Origin: CAKZSU01 sp044223895
GTDB taxonomy: Bacteria > Patescibacteriota > Microgenomatia > UBA10105 > UBA927
Assembly (NCBI GenBank): GCA_044223895.1
Contig: JBGALL010000023.1
Location: forward strand, 1-23,549
Direction: 5' to 3'
Length of the DNA: 23,549 nucleotides
Part shown: positions 8,187 to 15,883 of the stretch, in pieces
Layout: the number at the start of each line of letters is the position of its first letter
Numbering within the stretch: position 1 is the stretch's first letter
The notes under the pieces: generated by a model
Seen by the model: the letters and a program-made list of their open reading frames with translations, nothing else
What the model was told of the DNA's origin: nothing
Database searches by the model: none
Made by a program: the position numbers and the translations under genes

Positions 8187-8259
8187 CGCGGGGTAGTGTA
8201 GAGACGCACAGGAGGCTCATAATCTCCTAGACCAGGCGCGACTCCTGGCCCCGCAACCA
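8187..8259 (+). tRNA. tRNA-fMet (CAT), initiator, with unusual D- and T-loops
   Basis: Cloverleaf of 73 bases including an encoded CCA. The acceptor is CGCGGGG/CCCCGCA with an unpaired C1-A72, the hallmark of bacterial initiator tRNA. The anticodon loop is CTCATAA, as in standard initiators. Odd points: the D-arm is GTGT/GCAC with a 6-base loop AGAGAC lacking the G18G19 pair. The T-loop is CGCGACT instead of TTCRANY, so positions 54 and 55 are not T. The anticodon stem lacks the usual three consecutive G-C pairs (it has G31-T39 and A29-T41). The variable loop is 4 bases. All stems pair, so it is not simply decayed. It has its own promoter. Confidence 0.85.
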
Positions 8260-8266
8260 AAGTATT

Positions 8267-8938
8267 TTACGCTTTTAATAATTCTAAATAACTTCGAGCT
8301 TGTGAGGAATAAGGATCTCCAAATTGTTTCCAAAATTTATAGGCAGTGTATAGTTCGTGCTGACCAGGAAACTGTTGATATTCATCATGGTCTGCTTCTT
8401 GGCCTAGTTGCACGACTTTTTCCCTATCGTAAATAGTTTGATGTTGAGATGTATCAATCACCGTTTCTCCTAATGAATTTAATAGTCTTGGAGAAGTTGC
8501 GAACAAGGATGCAGAAGAAAGATCTGTATTAAATTTCTTACCGAGGTCTTTGAGAAATTCCATTTCTTTTCTGTAGGCTTTTCTATGCGCTGCAAAATAG
8601 ATTTTTTTCGGATTTGATTCTCCTGAAGGTGTGTAGTATCCATGAACGTCTTCCCTACTAAGAGTCTGGTTTCTGAGTTTATTTTCAAAATACAGTGCAT
8701 CATTATTCTTTTCTGAAAGTATATGGGCTATTTCTAGCATCTCTTGTCGTTCATGAAACCCAGTTGCTAGACCCAAGATATCTGGTCTCAAGGTTCGTTC
8801 GTAGGTATCCTTTGGGGAGGTAGCATTAATAAGAAATACATATCGTTTTACATCTTCATCTGACCATCGCTCAAACACGCTTTTATAAGGTGTTTCTATC
8901 TGTGCCAGTAGCAACTCTCGGGAAAAAGGGGCTTCCAT
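8267..8938 (-). CDS. Hypothetical protein
   Basis: 223 residues, not recognised. It is soluble and rich in charged and aromatic residues, with no signal peptide, membrane segment or Cys motif. It appears mainly helical, including a basic stretch around residues 110-130 (NPKKIYFAAHRKAYRKEMEF) and a C-terminal part rich in Gln and Tyr. The ATG at 8938 is preceded by a possible -10 (TGACTATAC) only 3 bases away. The gene converges on the initiator tRNA with a gap of 7 bases. A real gene is supported by length, absence of a better frame and consistent composition, but nothing indicates its job. Confidence 0.65.
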   Translation of the reverse strand: MEAPFSRELLLAQIETPYKSVFERWSDEDVKRYVFLINATSPKDTYERTLRPDILGLATGFHERQEMLEIAHILSEKNNDALYFENKLRNQTLSREDVHGYYTPSGESNPKKIYFAAHRKAYRKEMEFLKDLGKKFNTDLSSASLFATSPRLLNSLGETVIDTSQHQTIYDREKVVQLGQEADHDEYQQFPGQHELYTAYKFWKQFGDPYSSQARSYLELLKA

Positions 8939-8977
8939 AGGGTATAGTCATGCTATCAGAAAATAGCGGATAGTTTT

Positions 8978-8986
8978 TGTTATTCT
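8978..8986 (+). promoter_or_regulatory. Extended -10 box directly before the GIY-YIG gene
   Basis: TGTTATTCT (TGn + TATTCT) ends 7 bases before the ATG at 8994, predicting a leaderless transcript. No clear -35 box. Confidence 0.4.
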
Positions 8987-8993
8987 ACTGACT

Positions 8994-9260
8994 ATGTACT
9001 TTATTTATATCATCCTTTGTTCAGATGGAAGTCTGTATACTGGGTCTTCGAATAACCCAGAGCAACGGTTTGTAGATCATTGTCGTGGCAAAGGAGCGAA
9101 ATACACCCGATCACACAGACCTCTTAAAATTATTCATACCGAATCCTTTGCTTCCAGGTCAGAGGCCTTAAAACGAGAAATTGAAATAAAAAGTTGGAAG
9201 AGAACAAGAAAAATCCAAGTTCTCAAGCTAAAGATAGAACTCAGTTTAGAAAAACCCTGA
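8994..9260 (+). CDS. GIY-YIG domain protein (UPF0213/YhbQ-like)
   Basis: 88 residues consisting of one GIY-YIG module. FIYIILCSDGSLYTG carries the two motif strands in the degenerate form typical of the family (YII...LYTG). NPEQRFVDHCRGKGAKYTR follows with the conserved Arg and the His/Lys patch, and EALKREIEIKSW contains the catalytic-type Glu. Small stand-alone members such as YhbQ resemble nicking endonucleases and have been linked to DNA repair, but few have a settled role. It is followed after 25 bases by a tRNA with its own promoter. No mobile-element signs are nearby, so it is probably a host gene. Confidence 0.9.
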   Translation: MYFIYIILCSDGSLYTGSSNNPEQRFVDHCRGKGAKYTRSHRPLKIIHTESFASRSEALKREIEIKSWKRTRKIQVLKLKIELSLEKP

Positions 9261-9265
9261 TTTTT

Positions 9266-9274
9266 TGCTATAAT
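9266..9274 (+). promoter_or_regulatory. Extended -10 promoter of tRNA-Met
   Basis: TGCTATAAT (TGn + perfect TATAAT) lies just after the GIY-YIG stop, with a weak TTTAGA at 9245-9250 as a possible -35. Predicted start is near 9281, about 5 bases before the tRNA. Confidence 0.65.
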
Positions 9275-9285
9275 ACGTTCTATTC

Positions 9286-9357
9286 GTCAGGGTAGCTCAG
9301 TGGTAGAGCACAGCATTCATAACGCTGTGGTCGAGAGTCCGATCCTCTCCCCTGACA
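9286..9357 (+). tRNA. tRNA with CAT anticodon, probably elongator Met
   Basis: Full cloverleaf of 72 bases without encoded CCA. The acceptor GTCAGGG/CCCTGAC is fully paired, so it is not an initiator. The D-loop AGTGGTA carries the normal GG. The anticodon stem-loop is CAGCA-TTCATAA-CGCTG. The T-loop is TCCGATC, with C at position 55 where T (pseudouridine) is nearly universal. A CAT anticodon could also mean tRNA-Ile2 read as lysidine. A tRNA-Ile with anticodon TAT in this window makes the methionine reading more likely. Confidence 0.85.
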
Positions 9358-9389
9358 CACAAGAAAATTATAGTTTCATTCCCTTACCG

Positions 9390-9806
9390 TTAAAAAAACA
9401 AGGCTTTCCACGACTGAAGAATCGGATTATGAGGCTGTAATTGCTGAGGATCTATTTCATCAGGTTCTTCTTCAATTTCACCAGAAGGTTGAGATGAGTT
9501 CATCAAACCTGAGTCTGTAGACTCTTTTTCTAAATATACTAATGTTTCCCCTGGCTTCACCAACCCAAGCTTATTTCTAGCCTCTTCCTCGATGAAAAAG
9601 GGCGTATATGACTCTGAGAGCTGCTTTTTGAGCTCTTCTTGGCGTTTTTCCATCTCTTTTAGCTTTTGACGTTGTTCTACCAGAACATCTCCTCTCCGAG
9701 CCAATTTGTACAGAGAATAGCTAGAATCAGCTACAAAAATAAGTCCTAATAGCGGTAGGACTATACTGACAAGCTTTTTCCATAATGGGCGGTTATCTGA
9801 GTTCAT
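9390..9806 (-). CDS. FtsB/DivIC-like septum formation protein
   Basis: 138 residues with the classic layout of this family: a short cytoplasmic tail, a membrane helix at about 12-32, a coiled coil at about 38-68 (VEQRQKLKEMEKRQEELKKQ), then the family signature EEEARNKLGLVKPGETLVYL at about 72-92. An acidic, Gln/Pro-rich tail follows. FtsB/DivIC proteins form a small membrane complex that links early and late cell-division proteins. The tail beyond residue 95 is longer than in E. coli FtsB and low in complexity. A TATAAT lies 26 bases upstream. It is divergent from the Xer gene with a 108-base shared upstream region. Confidence 0.85.
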   Translation of the reverse strand: MNSDNRPLWKKLVSIVLPLLGLIFVADSSYSLYKLARRGDVLVEQRQKLKEMEKRQEELKKQLSESYTPFFIEEEARNKLGLVKPGETLVYLEKESTDSGLMNSSQPSGEIEEEPDEIDPQQLQPHNPILQSWKALFF

Positions 9807-9832
9807 GCTTGCTTCAAAACATCATTTGTGAT

Positions 9833-9838
9833 ATTATA
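9833..9838 (-). promoter_or_regulatory. -10 box of the ftsB-like gene
   Basis: Perfect TATAAT on the minus strand, 26 bases before the ATG at 9806. A CTGACA element is 21 bases upstream, too far to be an ideal -35. Confidence 0.45.
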
Positions 9839-9902
9839 GGTTCTTAATGAGCCGAAAATTGTCAGGTTTCTGTCATTTCCGCCTCAAAAATACAGTACTT
9901 AA

Positions 9903-9908
9903 TATTAT
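9903..9908 (+). promoter_or_regulatory. -10 box directly before the Xer gene
   Basis: TATTAT ends exactly 6 bases before the ATG at 9915, the spacing expected for transcription starting at the A of the start codon. There is no SD and the -35 is weak. Confidence 0.35.
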
Positions 9909-9914
9909 TGTAGT

Positions 9915-10778
9915 ATGAATACAGATCTCGTTGTCTCTCTTCAAACATTTCACCAACACCTAGTATCCAAAAAACGCGCGAAAGCCACGATCATTGCCTA
10001 TACAAAAGACATTGAGCAGCTTACTATTTTCCTTACTCATCTTGGGAAAAAAGATATTCACGATATTTCCCGTGAAGAGCTTGAGGCTTTTTTGACAAAA
10101 CTCGCTGCAGATAACTATACCCCAAAATCAGTTTCAAGAAAAATAAATTCGATAAAAACCTTTTTCCGCCACATGAAATCCCAAGGACATATTACCAATG
10201 ACCCTGCAAGCGATATTGAACATCCTAAATACGAGGTAAAACCGCCACGAATTCTTTCCAAAATAGAATATCGGGCTCTTCGAGATGCCTGTAGAGCAGA
10301 TATCCGAACCTATGCAATTGTTGAGTTGTTTTTGCAAACTGGGATTAGAATTGGCGAGCTCACGACCCTCACTATTGGTGATGTAGGAGACAATACTCTC
10401 CACATATCAGCTCAAGAAGGTCATGAAGAACGAACAGTCCCCCTCAACAAGGCTGCTAAAGATGCTCTCAATCGCTATATAGAAGTAAGAAATGGTTCAA
10501 AAGACAAACTCGCTCCCCTTTTTATAACCAAATCAGGAAAAGCTTTATTAATTAGAAATATTCGTACGGCTATTGATCGTTATTTCAAAGCTGCAGGAAT
10601 TGAAGACGCAAAAGTTAACGATTTACGTCATACCTTTATAGCTCATCATTTAATGGCAGGAACACCAATTACTACCTTAAGTAAATTAGTAGGACACAAG
10701 AGACTTTCTACAACGGAGAAATATCTTGAATTTATAAAAGATAAACAAGTAGGTTCAGTAAAATTAGAAGAGCTGTAA
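9915..10778 (+). CDS. Tyrosine recombinase, XerC/XerD-like
   Basis: 287 residues, the usual Xer length. The N-terminal SAM-like core-binding domain (about 1-100) has KAKATIIAYTKD-type helices and KSVSRKINSIKTFFR. The catalytic domain follows with Arg145 (TGIRIGEL), Arg238 (DLRHTF), His261 (LVGHKRLSTT) and the nucleophile Tyr270 (TEKYLEF). Two usual active-site residues differ: the beta-hairpin Lys is replaced (QEGHEERTVPL, Glu168 at that place) and the first His of HxxR is Asn235. It would resolve chromosome dimers at dif, or act as an integrase. The gene has no flanking element ends, so a housekeeping role is favoured. It converges on the PH-domain gene with no gap at all. Confidence 0.92.
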   Translation: MNTDLVVSLQTFHQHLVSKKRAKATIIAYTKDIEQLTIFLTHLGKKDIHDISREELEAFLTKLAADNYTPKSVSRKINSIKTFFRHMKSQGHITNDPASDIEHPKYEVKPPRILSKIEYRALRDACRADIRTYAIVELFLQTGIRIGELTTLTIGDVGDNTLHISAQEGHEERTVPLNKAAKDALNRYIEVRNGSKDKLAPLFITKSGKALLIRNIRTAIDRYFKAAGIEDAKVNDLRHTFIAHHLMAGTPITTLSKLVGHKRLSTTEKYLEFIKDKQVGSVKLEEL

Positions 10779-11441
10779 TCAAAACTCTGTTTTATACTCC
10801 GGATAATCCTCTAAATATTTTTTCCTTCTCTCCCCTTTTAAATGAGGAATAAACGGGCGGAATGTATCAATATGTTCAGGATTATGTTTAAAGGCATACA
10901 ATAATTTGTTTACATAATTATGCAAATCAGCCGCGAAGGTAATATTAACAATTTTGAAGTTTTTCACTGCTGCAGCTCCCGATCTAGCGACAAAATATCC
11001 TAATTTAAACAATGCTTCAAAGTAAGTGGAAGAATATGATCCAGTATCGGCAATTTCGTCTAGCCCCAAAGAAAATTGGTACCAGGTAAAGGGTGTGGTA
11101 TAAATAATTTTTGTTAATCGTCGACTGGTAATAATAAATAGCGATTTACGATAGGTTTCGGATATCCACCAAATTCCCCCTAAAAACAATATCCCTCCGA
11201 TCACAAATACTGGAATCGTCAAAACAGAAATGGCAGGGACGAAGTCACTACCCAGACGAACTAAAGTACTCATGATAATCAGCATCATAAGGGTTATAAA
11301 TACCAGGGAAATAATACGTAAACTGCGCATGATTGCAGATTCCCGGGTAACAAATAAAATTTTCTCTCCACTATTCATTCCTGGAAAATGAAGATCTGTG
11401 TACGGAAATATAAATTGGTCAGTATCCAATATTTCTTTCAT
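10779..11441 (-). CDS. Membrane protein with bacterial PH (YdbS/bPH2-like) domain
   Basis: About 220 residues from the ATG at 11441; a TTG at 11462 would add seven. Two membrane helices lie at about 45-65 and 70-92. A soluble domain follows, starting RKSLFIITSRRLTKIIY, the typical first strands of bacterial PH domains where YxITxxRL is conserved. The phrase LGLDEIADTGSYSSTYFEALFKLGYF continues this pattern. The C-terminus (AFKHNPEH ... YPEYKTEF) is polar. Function is unknown; such proteins may sense or bind membrane or cell-wall components. It converges exactly with the Xer gene. The next gene upstream (IPP isomerase) is 41 bases away on the same strand. Confidence 0.75.
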   Translation of the reverse strand: MKEILDTDQFIFPYTDLHFPGMNSGEKILFVTRESAIMRSLRIISLVFITLMMLIIMSTLVRLGSDFVPAISVLTIPVFVIGGILFLGGIWWISETYRKSLFIITSRRLTKIIYTTPFTWYQFSLGLDEIADTGSYSSTYFEALFKLGYFVARSGAAAVKNFKIVNITFAADLHNYVNKLLYAFKHNPEHIDTFRPFIPHLKGERRKKYLEDYPEYKTEF

Positions 11442-11482
11442 ACCCGAATTGTAATTGAACAAGCTAGGAAAGGAAATAATTC

Positions 11483-12016
11483 TTAGGAGTTTAGATGGAA
11501 GGATTTCACGACATAGAGAGCTTCTTCTCTACACCACGGAGAATAGATATCAGGATTAAGTTGAATATCATTGAGAAATTCTTCCCATAACACCCATCGT
11601 AAACCTTCAATTTCGTCGGGATTTGTGTGAGGAATGTCGTTGCTCATTCCCCAAAATACTGGACAAATTTCGTTTTCAACGATGCCACTTTTATCTGAAA
11701 ATGTATACCGATAATCGGTAACATGTTCTACACCAGTAACATTCATACCCAACTCTTCTTTTAGTCTTCTGACACAGGCATCTTTCGGTAGTTCATCTGG
11801 ACCAGGGTGACCACACACTGTATTACTCCAAACACCTGGAAAAGTTTTTTTGGATAAAGCTCGTTGGGTAACCAGAAGTTCACCTTTACTATTAAAAACA
11901 AACAGAGAAAATCCGCGATGTAGTTTCGTTTCTTTGGTATGGACAGTAGCTTTAGGAGTGGTTCCTAATACATTATTATGCTCATCTACTAAAACGACTA
12001 ATTCTTCCATATACAT
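11483..12016 (-). CDS. idi: Isopentenyl-diphosphate delta-isomerase, type 1
   Basis: 177 residues of the Nudix-fold type 1 IPP isomerase, which interconverts IPP and DMAPP for isoprenoid synthesis. Metal ligands His26 and His33 (TVHTKETKLHRGFSLF), the catalytic Cys68 and ligand His70 (NTVCGHP), the Nudix helix ACVRRLKEELG and the pair Glu114/Glu116 (VENEIC) are all in place, at almost the same numbers as in E. coli Idi. Two ATGs, at 12016 and 12010, are equally plausible. It follows the tRNA-Ile gene on the same strand by 34 bases. Possible -10 boxes lie at 12041-12046 (TATAAT) and 12018-12023 (TTTATA). No other isoprenoid gene is in the window. Confidence 0.95.
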   Translation of the reverse strand: MYMEELVVLVDEHNNVLGTTPKATVHTKETKLHRGFSLFVFNSKGELLVTQRALSKKTFPGVWSNTVCGHPGPDELPKDACVRRLKEELGMNVTGVEHVTDYRYTFSDKSGIVENEICPVFWGMSNDIPHTNPDEIEGLRWVLWEEFLNDIQLNPDIYSPWCREEALYVVKSFHLNS

Positions 12017-12050
12017 CTATAAACCTTTTGACCTACATCCATTATATATG

Positions 12051-12123
12051 TGCGCTGGGAGGGACTCGAACCCCCGACAGGCTGTGTATAAGACAACTGC
12101 TCTACCAACTGAGCTACCAGCGC
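12051..12123 (-). tRNA. tRNA-Ile (anticodon TAT)
   Basis: Well-formed 73-base cloverleaf without CCA. Acceptor GCGCTGG/CCAGCGC, D-loop AGTTGGTA, anticodon stem-loop GTTGT-CTTATAC-ACAGC, variable loop CTGTC, T-loop TTCGAGT, discriminator A73. The loop puts TAT at positions 34-36, which reads AUA. Most bacteria read AUA with a CAU tRNA carrying lysidine made by TilS, so this gene is unusual. Confidence 0.9.
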
Positions 12124-12133
12124 CCTACCGTGC

Positions 12134-12162
12134 ATTATAGCCATGCAGACAAAGATACTCAA
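12134..12162 (-). promoter_or_regulatory. Promoter of tRNA-Ile
   Basis: Minus-strand TTGAGT (12157-12162), 17-base spacer, perfect TATAAT (12134-12139), then 10 bases to the tRNA 5' end. The -35 box overlaps the last codons of the ATP-grasp gene, so this tRNA is independent of that operon. It is among the best promoter matches in the window. Confidence 0.7.
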
Positions 12163-13520
12163 TCGGAAAGTAATTGTTGCATTCGTCTTTCTAAGGTCTC
12201 CGCTCGGGTTTTATTCGCAGCGACAACAATATACATTAGCCTCCCAACTTTTAAAAGATTCTCTGAAGCAACAATAACTCCTTCTTTTTTTGCAGGTGAA
12301 TAAAGGGTATCTCCCATCTTTTCAAAGACTGTTGATAAGTTCTGGCTTTTTTGCGAAAAAGTAAAAACTGTAGAAACGAAATAAAATTGTTTAAGATTCT
12401 TTTTCCCAACTAATTTAGTGGCAGCAGCATACACATAAGTCCCTCCTGTTCTACGAACGTTTGACTCCGCTATATATAATTTATTGTCTGTGCCATAGAT
12501 AAAGTCCACATCATAATATCCTCGATAGCCTGCTTCTTTATACGCTTTTCCTAATATCTTTCCACAACGCACCATTTGCCTCTCTAAGACTCGGGGAAGA
12601 GAGATATTACCAACTTCTACCCCACCAAATGACCCAACGCTATCAACACGCATACCACAACTGTAGGTATGCTTAACTCTTCCTTTTTCATCAATCATAA
12701 ATTCTATATTAGGATTCCCACCCGCTACAGAAGTATCAACCTGTATAAATTCTTCAACTGCAATAGGAAATTGCTGCCAATATTGCTCTTTAGATAATTC
12801 TTGTTCTAAAAATGTGAGACATTGAGATTGTTTTTTCGGCAAACTACCGGGAGGATAAATGGCTACTCCAGAACCAGAATGGGCTTTATTGGTTTTGAGG
12901 ACCACCCCACCTTTTCGAAAGTAAATCTCAGTAGCTATTCCAGCAGCTTCAGGAAGAGAATAAGCAATAAATCCTTCTGCCATATGACAAGGAAGCTTTG
13001 AAGATAATCGTTGAGTAAGTTGGCGAATTCCAGATTTGCTTCCAAAGAAATTAACTGTCCAATAATCCTCCTCCAATGGTGATTCTGGCATTTCTATCGT
13101 TCTTCCCTGACTGCGTAAATATCGAACCAACTCTAATAATTCGGGCGTTGAAGAATAGGCATGAAAAATCACTTTTTTCGCTTCTTTGGTAAGAGTTAAT
13201 AGCTGTTTCAACAACTGACTATCGTGGCGGGCATCATAGGAAGTTCTGCCTGTATTCTTGGTAGGAACTAAAACAGTTATTTCTTGTTTTTTTCTTACTA
13301 CCGACTGAATCCAATGAACAAACTCAGGACTGATTATCTGAGGCGCAATAAAAACAGAAACTTCCAGTTCAGGAAAGGTGAGATATTCTCTATCTGCGTA
13401 TAGATCATTTTCTACGATTTCGTATTGTTTTAGTGCTGGAGTTGTAACGGTCGAAATAAATGGCCAAATATCTTCCGACATGTTCCATACAAAAACATGA
13501 ATATCAGATTTTTGTTTCAT
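12159..13520 (-). CDS. ATP-grasp ligase with pre-ATP-grasp domain (PGM1-like peptide ligase?)
   Basis: 453 residues. The N-terminal half (to about 190) resembles a Rossmann-like pre-ATP-grasp domain. The ATP-grasp core has VVLKTNKAHSGSGVAIY (Lys209 and the Gly-rich loop at 214-219), VEEFI (about 255-259, adenine-contacting hinge), and GYYDVDFIY plus IAESNVRRTGGTYVYA (about 350-365), which supply the Mg ligands Asp339, Glu352 and Asn354. The last 70 residues (EGVIVASENLLKVGRLMYIVVAA) resemble the small C-terminal domain of PGM1-type ligases, which join amino acids to peptides. Substrate is unknown; the PGM1 link is my inference from layout. The start is 2 bases from the stop of the TraD-like ATPase, so the two are co-translated. 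Confidence 0.8.
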   Translation of the reverse strand: MKQKSDIHVFVWNMSEDIWPFISTVTTPALKQYEIVENDLYADREYLTFPELEVSVFIAPQIISPEFVHWIQSVVRKKQEITVLVPTKNTGRTSYDARHDSQLLKQLLTLTKEAKKVIFHAYSSTPELLELVRYLRSQGRTIEMPESPLEEDYWTVNFFGSKSGIRQLTQRLSSKLPCHMAEGFIAYSLPEAAGIATEIYFRKGGVVLKTNKAHSGSGVAIYPPGSLPKKQSQCLTFLEQELSKEQYWQQFPIAVEEFIQVDTSVAGGNPNIEFMIDEKGRVKHTYSCGMRVDSVGSFGGVEVGNISLPRVLERQMVRCGKILGKAYKEAGYRGYYDVDFIYGTDNKLYIAESNVRRTGGTYVYAAATKLVGKKNLKQFYFVSTVFTFSQKSQNLSTVFEKMGDTLYSPAKKEGVIVASENLLKVGRLMYIVVAANKTRAETLERRMQQLLSD

Positions 13521-13522
13521 GT

Positions 13523-15871
13523 CTATAACCTGGCTCGCTGTTGTATTTCTGCTTCGACTAACTCTCTTGATCTTCCAAATTTAAGACGTGATAGTTGAAC
13601 AATTGCCCGAGCGACTTCAGTACTCTTCTTAGCATTCACTTCATCCATATTTTTAGTTAAGTCCATACTAAATGGTTTTACAGGTTCATTATGAACAATA
13701 GTTTTTACGTAGGCATTATATTTATCAATATTAATCAAATCAGTTTCACTAAATGTAGGAGTAAATTCATGCTGTAAGTAGTTAGCATCAGTAACCCCCA
13801 CACGGAATGAAGCAACTGTTCCTACGTTTCCAAAAATAGCATTTTTTACTTCTTCATCCATTTGTCCAATAAATTGGTTGGCAACTGTTAAGCTTAATCG
13901 ATATTTTCGAGCTTCTGATAGGATCTGGGCAAAATCAGGGGTAGCGAAATTTTGAAATTCATCAACATATAAATAAAAATCTCTTCGTTGCTCTTCTGGC
14001 ACATCCTGACGGGATAAGGCTGAGAGCAAGATACGAGGAACTAAAATAAGACCCAAAAAGTTACTATTCTCCTCCCCTAGTTGTCCTTTTGAAAGGTTAC
14101 AAAGGAGGATTTTTCCTTCATCCATCACTTTTCTAAAATTAAACGAGGATTCAGACTGTCCAATAATATTACGCATTAACTTATTAGTAACAAATCGTCC
14201 GAATTTGGAAACGATATAGTCCAAGACTTCTGACTTATGAAAATCTGAAGTCTGGGCAATTTGATCAGTCCAATATCTGCGGATAATAGGATCAGAGACC
14301 TTAGGAAGTAATTCTTGAACAAAAGCGCTATCAGTAAGGACACGAACAACTTCTATAAAGGTATTCCCAGGTTCACACATTACCGTTAACATGGCATTTC
14401 GTATGGCGTGTTCAAAACGAGGACCGATAATACCTGTTTTCATAGGATCGTAGAGCTTATACATCAAACCGACAATTGCCGTAACTACGAAATGTTTCTG
14501 CTCCTCTGTTGAGGCTTCTAACATATTTAACCCCATCGGACGTTCACTATCTGCAGGATCGAAATAAATAACATCTTCTGCGCGAGAGGCAGGGATTCGC
14601 TTGAGGATACCCATTATTAATTCTCCATGAGGATCAACGACACCAACTCCCTTTCCTGCCTCGATATCTTGAATAATCATCTCTTCAAGCAGTTGTGATT
14701 TTCCTGTTCCAGTTTTTCCAATGATATACATATGACGTCGGCGATCATCATCTCCTACATAAATTTTTCTTTCTACACCTCGATAGCGGGATTTTCCAAG
14801 ATATAAGCCAGAATCAGGAATTTGAGATGGAGCTGGAGCTCGTTTGGCATTCAACCAGACGATATGTGCTGTTTCTATTGATTTATTCGGCAAATGAAAA
14901 AGCGTGGCAAGCTCATCACTATTTAATACGCCGTACTGCTTAAAAAATGGCAAATTCATAATGGGAAAATACCGATAAATAAAATCCTTCATAAACAAGG
15001 CTTTTAACCAGATACGAGCTCCTCCAAAATGATTGTGATCAGAAGTAAATTGGTGAAATGAGGCTTGAATATTGTGAAGATGCATTTCCGCTTGTTCTTT
15101 ATCATCAGAAGAAACAACCACGCGGACGACAACATTAAATCCAGGCTTACTGATTTTTTGTTCAACTGCTTCGAGTGTTTTATGATCTACAGAAAAGCTA
15201 GCCTTTTCTGGATTAGCTTCGTTCTTTTTGGTTGAGGAGACAAAGCTATGTCCATTTGCCCGCCACTTTCCAGCGGTAGGTTGGAGTAAAATTTGGATAG
15301 CAGCTCCTTCGTCTCCTTGCATCTTAGCTAACACAGAAGTAATCGATGAAAGTGGATCTACGGGCAAATCACGATATACACGAATTGGCATATATTCAGG
15401 ACCAGTAGGAATTAAAGAGGTAAAGGCAACCTGTCCATGATCAGAAAAAATATTATATTCTTCTACTTCTTTGATATCTGCGCCAGGATAGGCACCATGA
15501 ATTTGTTTTTCTACTAAATCCATTAAATGATGAGGACAGGAGACGTAAAAACGAATATCTTCTTTTCTAGCTACAATTTCAAAGGAAATAAATTCTGCAG
15601 GTTTAAGGAACGACCAAAATCCACCATGGTTGATACTATGGAGACTAGAAAACATTTGTTCTGCAGCATCGATCTTTGTCTCATTATCACGAGGCACAGC
15701 TATTTGTAACAAAACATATTCCAGAGAATGTTTTTCTCTGTCTCTATATTTCCATATGTAAAATAAAACATACAGTAATCCCAAAAAACCACCAATACAG
15801 AGGACAATAATAAGCATTGCCACAAAGAACACCTGAACTTGGTAGGTCAAATCATTAATTTGTAAAGGCAT
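13523..15871 (-). CDS. Membrane-anchored TraD/VirD4- and HerA-like ATPase (CPR type)
   Basis: 782 residues. A membrane helix at about 15-40 is followed by a roughly 300-residue region with alpha-beta repeats (FEIVARKEDIRFYVSCP and similar), as in the DUF8128-like N-terminal domains of CPR proteins. The ATPase has Walker A GKTGTGKS (385-392), DPHGE just after it (413-417), Walker B YLYVDE (633-638) and a sensor-like ANQFIGQM. These are the features of the VirD4/TraD coupling proteins and HerA/FtsK pumps that move DNA or protein through membranes. CPR genomes commonly carry such genes next to type IV pilus or secretion genes, but none are adjacent here. It is preceded by the small Pro-rich gene (12 bases) and followed by the ATP-grasp gene (2 bases). 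Confidence 0.88.
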   Translation of the reverse strand: MPLQINDLTYQVQVFFVAMLIIVLCIGGFLGLLYVLFYIWKYRDREKHSLEYVLLQIAVPRDNETKIDAAEQMFSSLHSINHGGFWSFLKPAEFISFEIVARKEDIRFYVSCPHHLMDLVEKQIHGAYPGADIKEVEEYNIFSDHGQVAFTSLIPTGPEYMPIRVYRDLPVDPLSSITSVLAKMQGDEGAAIQILLQPTAGKWRANGHSFVSSTKKNEANPEKASFSVDHKTLEAVEQKISKPGFNVVVRVVVSSDDKEQAEMHLHNIQASFHQFTSDHNHFGGARIWLKALFMKDFIYRYFPIMNLPFFKQYGVLNSDELATLFHLPNKSIETAHIVWLNAKRAPAPSQIPDSGLYLGKSRYRGVERKIYVGDDDRRRHMYIIGKTGTGKSQLLEEMIIQDIEAGKGVGVVDPHGELIMGILKRIPASRAEDVIYFDPADSERPMGLNMLEASTEEQKHFVVTAIVGLMYKLYDPMKTGIIGPRFEHAIRNAMLTVMCEPGNTFIEVVRVLTDSAFVQELLPKVSDPIIRRYWTDQIAQTSDFHKSEVLDYIVSKFGRFVTNKLMRNIIGQSESSFNFRKVMDEGKILLCNLSKGQLGEENSNFLGLILVPRILLSALSRQDVPEEQRRDFYLYVDEFQNFATPDFAQILSEARKYRLSLTVANQFIGQMDEEVKNAIFGNVGTVASFRVGVTDANYLQHEFTPTFSETDLINIDKYNAYVKTIVHNEPVKPFSMDLTKNMDEVNAKKSTEVARAIVQLSRLKFGRSRELVEAEIQQRARL

Positions 15872-15883
15872 AGATAATATCTG

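Noticed and set aside
8994..9260. The GIY-YIG gene as a homing endonuclease or mobile element
   Set aside because: It is a short stand-alone UPF0213-type protein with no intron, intein or element ends around it.
9286..9357. Calling this CAT tRNA a tRNA-Ile2 (lysidine)
   Set aside because: A tRNA-Ile with a UAU anticodon is present in the window, so elongator Met is the simpler reading, though not proven.
9807..9914. A dif site next to the Xer gene
   Set aside because: ATCATTTGTGAT is a short palindrome, but no 28-base dif-like pair of arms with a central spacer is visible.
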